A stretch of 17,760 bases of DNA, taken from assembly GCA_030597865.1 (NCBI GenBank), contig JAUVQZ010000028.1, positions 1 to 17,760 of the forward strand. Reading direction: 5' to 3'. Under the pieces are notes generated by a model. It saw only the letters and a program-made list of their open reading frames with translations. It searched no databases and had not been told where the DNA came from. This stretch comes from Pseudomonadota bacterium. Lineage in GTDB: Bacteria; Desulfobacterota; Desulfobulbia; Desulfobulbales; SURF-16. Shown one piece after another: positions 15,361 through 17,760 of this stretch. The translations under genes and the position numbers were made by a program. Position 1 is the stretch's first letter, and each line of letters begins with the position of its first letter.

Positions 15361-15490
15361 TGCCCTGGATAGGCAGACTGCCTGGGCCATTATGGAGAGG
15401 GCAGGAGGGCCCTTCGACAGGCTCAGGGAGCCTCATGGTTTAAAAGCTGTTCGTTGAGCCTGTCGAAACGCCTTTGGCAGGCCCAGGGCA
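15361..15490. repeat. Composite palindromic element with TTCGACAGGCTCA core
   Basis: The core is a 13-base perfect inverted repeat, TTCGACAGGCTCA (15413-15425) with TGAGCCTGTCGAA (15455-15467), around a 29-base loop. Outside it, TGCCCTGG (15361-15368) mirrors CCAGGGCA (15483-15490), and a small perfect palindrome AGGCAGACTGCCT sits at 15371-15383. I recall near-identical TTCGACAGGCTCAGG / TGAGCCTGTCGAA sequences as intergenic repeats in many unrelated bacteria, so this is likely a copy of a dispersed element; copy number here cannot be checked. It lies in the 15186-15523 gap, upstream of the minus-strand terminator and downstream of the gene at 15524. The gap holds no credible gene. Confidence 0.75.
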
Positions 15491-15523
15491 GGTCATGGCT
15501 TAAGGGGAAGAGAGTGCGATCTT

Positions 15524-15778
15524 TTATTTTTCACATTCGGTGGGAATGATCACCATTACTTCATTTTTGTTTAAACTCAAAAATCGAGTGGTGTGGAGTA
15601 CCTCACCGCTGTTAATACTGGAAACCGTGGCATCGGTGACCGGGATAAAGGTCTTTTCCGTTTCACCCAGATAATCGGTCATTCTCTCCTGGGGCAGGAG
15701 ATGGATAACCCCCTCAATCTTGAGGCTGTCGGTGAAAATAACGGCATGAAATTTTTCTTTTTTGATCTGGATTAACAT
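15524..15778 (-). CDS. Small conserved-looking protein of unknown function
   Basis: An 84-residue, probably cytoplasmic protein with no signal peptide, membrane segment or Cys-rich site (one Cys near the end). The pattern alternates short strands: FHAVIFTDSLKIEGVIHLLP, then ERMTDYLGE, KTFIPVTDATV, and FLSLNKNEVMVIIP. I recall similar short proteins (strand-rich, with GxIHL.P.ERLSD..N and FIP.TDA.V) in other Desulfobacterota, annotated only as hypothetical or by a DUF number, so conservation is likely but the function is unknown; the fold looks like a small beta-barrel of the Sm/SH3 type. A strong AGGAGG precedes the ATG by about nine bases. It is transcribed away from the repeat-peptide gene and a terminator follows it at 15284. 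Confidence 0.8.
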   Translation of the reverse strand: MLIQIKKEKFHAVIFTDSLKIEGVIHLLPQERMTDYLGETEKTFIPVTDATVSSINSGEVLHTTRFLSLNKNEVMVIIPTECEK

Positions 15779-15926
15779 AGCCTCTCCTCCTGTCAGGCAA
15801 CGCCTTCAAGCCCTCCATGCAGCCAGCCGCGCCCATGGGGCTGCCAACAAGTCATTCTTTAAAATCAGAATATTGCCAGCTTCGGAAAAAGTCAACCATC
15901 CCATGCATGATACGGCAATGATCCGC

Positions 15927-15960
15927 GACCTTGACCTGCCCCTGCCAAGGTCTCTATAAA
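15927..15960 (+). promoter_or_regulatory. Good sigma-70-type promoter with overlapping inverted repeat
   Basis: TTGACC (15931-15936) and TATAAA (15955-15960) are separated by 18 bases; each matches five of six consensus positions. Transcription would start near 15967, giving a leader of about 30 bases to the ATG at 15997. GACCTTG (15927-15933) and CAAGGTC (15946-15952) form a perfect 7-base inverted repeat that covers the -35 element and ends just before the -10, the usual position of a repressor operator. Confidence 0.6.
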
Positions 15961-15996
15961 CTTCTCCCCTCGCAAAACCACTTGAAGGGAGACAAA

Positions 15997-16356
15997 ATGA
16001 AAAAATGGCGCGTTGTTTTACGGACCTTTGGAAGCTGCTGTGCTCTATCTGCACTTATGATGTCGGCAGGCGTAACCACATCTGTGGCAGGTGAAGACAT
16101 AGAGGCCATGATGGCTGAGGGAATCCCATATGCTGACGACAAATACACAAAAACACATCTTAACATTGAAGACAACCGGCTGACGTCCGAGGCCTTGATG
16201 GCAGAGGGAATTCCTTACGCAGACGGCCTACTTGCTAAAAACGCCATGGTCGTCAATTGTGACCACGAAAAAAGGCTCCGTGCAATCAGAAGTACAGAGA
16301 GCTGCGATTGCCAGAGTGTACAACCCGCCATCATTCTCAGTAAGAATATCCTCTAG
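15997..16356 (+). CDS. Small exported protein with two AEGIPYAD repeats
   Basis: A 119-residue protein I do not recognise. The start ATG 15997 follows AAGGGAG at a normal distance and gives a signal peptide: basic KKWRVVLR, hydrophobic core with CC, likely cleavage near VAG-ED (residue 32). The mature part holds two related units 29 residues apart: EAMMAEGIPYAD (36-47) and EALMAEGIPYAD (65-76). In DNA the two copies differ at five synonymous positions and one conservative change (Met/Leu), so the peptide itself has been conserved. A Cys-containing tail follows (C88, C103, C105, with CDC). There are no membrane helices in the mature part. It has its own good promoter and stands alone between divergent and convergent neighbours. 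Function unknown; a binding repeat, a processed peptide or a small envelope protein are all possible. Confidence 0.7.
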   Translation: MKKWRVVLRTFGSCCALSALMMSAGVTTSVAGEDIEAMMAEGIPYADDKYTKTHLNIEDNRLTSEALMAEGIPYADGLLAKNAMVVNCDHEKRLRAIRSTESCDCQSVQPAIILSKNIL

Positions 16357-16484
16357 AGAAAATTATTGGCGTTGCCAGGCTGGGCAAATTCTCATTATCC
16401 CGGCCTTATCTTATTGACCATCCCATGGAGACACTCAAATAATTTCCCTTTTGCTTTAAGGTTACATCCCCAGGGAAGCCCCCT

Positions 16485-17513
16485 TCAGACAGCATCGTCA
16501 AATCTCTCCTTGATAGCCAGAGCCACCCTATCAACACTGATCTTCTCCATACACTGCCAGTCATCGCACGGTTTCCAGCGGTAGCAGGGGGAACAGTCCA
16601 GCTCCTCACGGATAACGGTGTGGATATCGCCATATGGCCCGGTCCTGATCGGGTTGGCCGGGCCAAAGATGGCAAAGACCGGCACTTTCTTGGCAGCGGC
16701 AATATGCATGGGCCCGGTATCGTTGGTGACAAAGAAGGCGGCCCTTTCAATGATTGCCACCAGCTCTTTGAGGTTGGTGCGGCCGGCAATGGACAGGGCC
16801 TTGTTGGCCGAGGCCTCCACCACCTGGCGGGCCACGTCTTCCTCTGCCTTACCGGCAATGATCACCACCGGGATATTCAGACGTGCTGCCAGTTCGCCAA
16901 AGCGCTGGGCCGGCCAGCGATTGGCCTCCTTGCCCGCCGAGGGGGCAAACACCGCATAGCGCTGCGGCAGCTCCTTACAGATGGGCGGTTGCTTGTCGTA
17001 GGGGGCAAAGGGGTAGGTCACTTCACGGGTGTCACAGCCAAGGAGGGCGGCCAGCTTCAGGTAACGGTCAATGGCATGGATGGCATCACCACCCGGAATC
17101 TTCTTATTATAGAAAAAGGGGCTGCCCTCGTTTGAATCGGCAAAACCCAGGCGCAGGCTGGCGCCCCCGGCCCAGGTCAGGATACCGCTGCGCAACAGAC
17201 CTGAAAGATCCACAGACACATCAAATTTCTGCCGCCGTAAGCCCTGCCACAGCCCCTTGAGCTCAACCATGGTCTGGGCCAGATTGCCCCCCCTCTTCCA
17301 GCGCTGCTTATCAAAGAGCCAGAGACGATGGATAAGGGGATGGCCCTCCAGGAAGGTATGCAGCCCCTTGGCAACCAGCCAATGCACCTCGCAGTGTGGA
17401 TATGTTTTTTTGACAGCGGCAAGAAAGGGCAGGGTGTGGACAATATCCCCCAGGGCGCTTGGCTTTATAATGAGGAGTTTATCCATTTTATGGGGAGGGC
17501 CAGGGGGCATCAT
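16485..17513 (-). CDS. waaC: Lipopolysaccharide heptosyltransferase I, GT9 family
   Basis: A 342-residue glycosyltransferase that would add the first heptose from ADP-heptose onto Kdo of the LPS inner core, at the inner face of the cytoplasmic membrane. It has the GT9 two-domain layout: N-terminal KLLIIKPSALGDIVHTLPFL with the catalytic Asp of LGDIVH, VDLSGLLRSG, then the nucleotide-sugar domain with FAPSAGKEANRWPAQRF, GRTNLKEL, NDTGPMHIAAA and FGPANPIRTGP. SALGDIVH and NDTGPMH favour the WaaC rather than the WaaF branch. AAAGGA lies four to seven bases before the tandem ATG ATG at 17513/17510, while homologues usually start at the Met nine codons later (MDKLL), which lacks a ribosome site. 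The gene lies 45 bases downstream of an SGNH hydrolase on the same strand. Confidence 0.88.
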   Translation of the reverse strand: MMPPGPPHKMDKLLIIKPSALGDIVHTLPFLAAVKKTYPHCEVHWLVAKGLHTFLEGHPLIHRLWLFDKQRWKRGGNLAQTMVELKGLWQGLRRQKFDVSVDLSGLLRSGILTWAGGASLRLGFADSNEGSPFFYNKKIPGGDAIHAIDRYLKLAALLGCDTREVTYPFAPYDKQPPICKELPQRYAVFAPSAGKEANRWPAQRFGELAARLNIPVVIIAGKAEEDVARQVVEASANKALSIAGRTNLKELVAIIERAAFFVTNDTGPMHIAAAKKVPVFAIFGPANPIRTGPYGDIHTVIREELDCSPCYRWKPCDDWQCMEKISVDRVALAIKERFDDAV

Positions 17514-17558
17514 ATATCCTTTTGTCTAGTGTCTAGCCATGGGATTTACTATAAACTC

Positions 17559-17760
17559 TCAGGGCAGGGTATTCAGCCAGTCTGCCAGAACAGCTAACCA
17601 GCGGCGATACCCTTCAGCACTTAGGTGAACCCCGTCTTCAACAAAACAGGAGCTCGTCTCTCTGGCCTTGAAAGATTCACAGATATCCAGATACACACCC
17701 CAATCCTGATTAGCAAGCTCTTTTAGGGGATCGTTGAGGCGTTCAACCGCGCTGGGGGCA
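17559..17760 (-). CDS. C-terminal part of an SGNH/GDSL hydrolase
   Basis: The minus strand is open from the window edge to TGA at 17559-17561, giving 66 residues; the 5' part lies outside. The segment ends with FVEDGVHLSAEGYRRWLAVLADWL, where D-x-x-H in DGVHLS is the Asp/His pair of the catalytic triad (block V) of SGNH hydrolases, at the usual distance from the C-terminus. Before it, VYLDICESF matches the strand-and-helix that precedes block V. Such enzymes hydrolyse ester bonds in lipids, sugars or envelope polymers; substrate unknown. It is probably co-transcribed with the heptosyltransferase gene downstream. Confidence 0.75.
   Translation of the reverse strand, partial: APSAVERLNDPLKELANQDWGVYLDICESFKARETSSCFVEDGVHLSAEGYRRWLAVLADWLNTLP

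Noticed and set aside
1..17760. CRISPR arrays, tRNA or rRNA genes, transposases, integrases, toxin-antitoxin pairs
   Set aside because: Reading both strands I saw no regular repeat-spacer pattern, no cloverleaf or rRNA-like segment and no matching protein motifs.

Overview
The window looks like part of a Gram-negative, anaerobic, probably sulfate- or sulfur-metabolising bacterium of the Desulfobacterota; Desulfobulbales-like is my best guess, from protein style only. Supporting signs are a BamD lipoprotein, an LPS heptosyltransferase and a tripartite efflux pump (outer membrane), a single-cluster ferredoxin, a NifA-like sigma-54 activator and a chemoreceptor with a very short HAMP-like linker. 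Coding DNA is mostly GC-rich; the chemoreceptor gene and several intergenic spans are visibly more AT-rich.

Layout. 1-470: the 3' end of a gene resembling the PhoU-like tail of Na/phosphate symporters, then a decayed remnant of an ABC transporter (last part of an ATPase and perhaps the first codons of a permease). 703-3296 (+): a secreted Cache-domain protein followed, after a hairpin, by a methyl-accepting chemotaxis protein. 3398-3461: a long imperfect palindrome between convergent genes. 3499-9905 (-): a four-gene efflux operon in the order TetR/PsrA-like repressor, NodT-type outer-membrane lipoprotein, membrane-fusion protein, RND pump, with overlapping stops and starts and two look-alike operator palindromes just upstream of the repressor. 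10240-11595 (+): trxA and trxB, separated by a strong intrinsic terminator. 11868-12602 (+): bamD. 12625-15185 (-): NifA-like activator, queH, a doubtful 60-codon ORF and a ferredoxin, closely spaced. 15186-15523: an intergenic span with a minus-strand terminator and a composite palindromic repeat whose core is TTCGACAGGCTCA / TGAGCCTGTCGAA. 15524-15778 (-): a small uncharacterised protein. 15997-16356 (+): a small exported protein with two copies of a conserved AEGIPYAD peptide, driven by a good sigma-70-type promoter overlapped by an inverted repeat. 16485-17760 (-): LPS heptosyltransferase I and, upstream of it, the C-terminal part of an SGNH/GDSL hydrolase cut by the window edge.

How the parts work together. 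The efflux operon is self-contained: sensor/repressor plus all three envelope-spanning components. TrxA and TrxB form one disulfide-reducing system, and the terminator between them probably sets an excess of thioredoxin over reductase. QueH (epoxyqueuosine reduction) is nearly translationally coupled to the sigma-54 activator and lies close to a ferredoxin that could feed it electrons. No tRNA, rRNA, CRISPR array, transposase or integrase was seen. The least explained coding item is the exported repeat-peptide gene at 15997; the least explained non-coding items are the two palindromic elements at 3398-3461 and 15361-15490.
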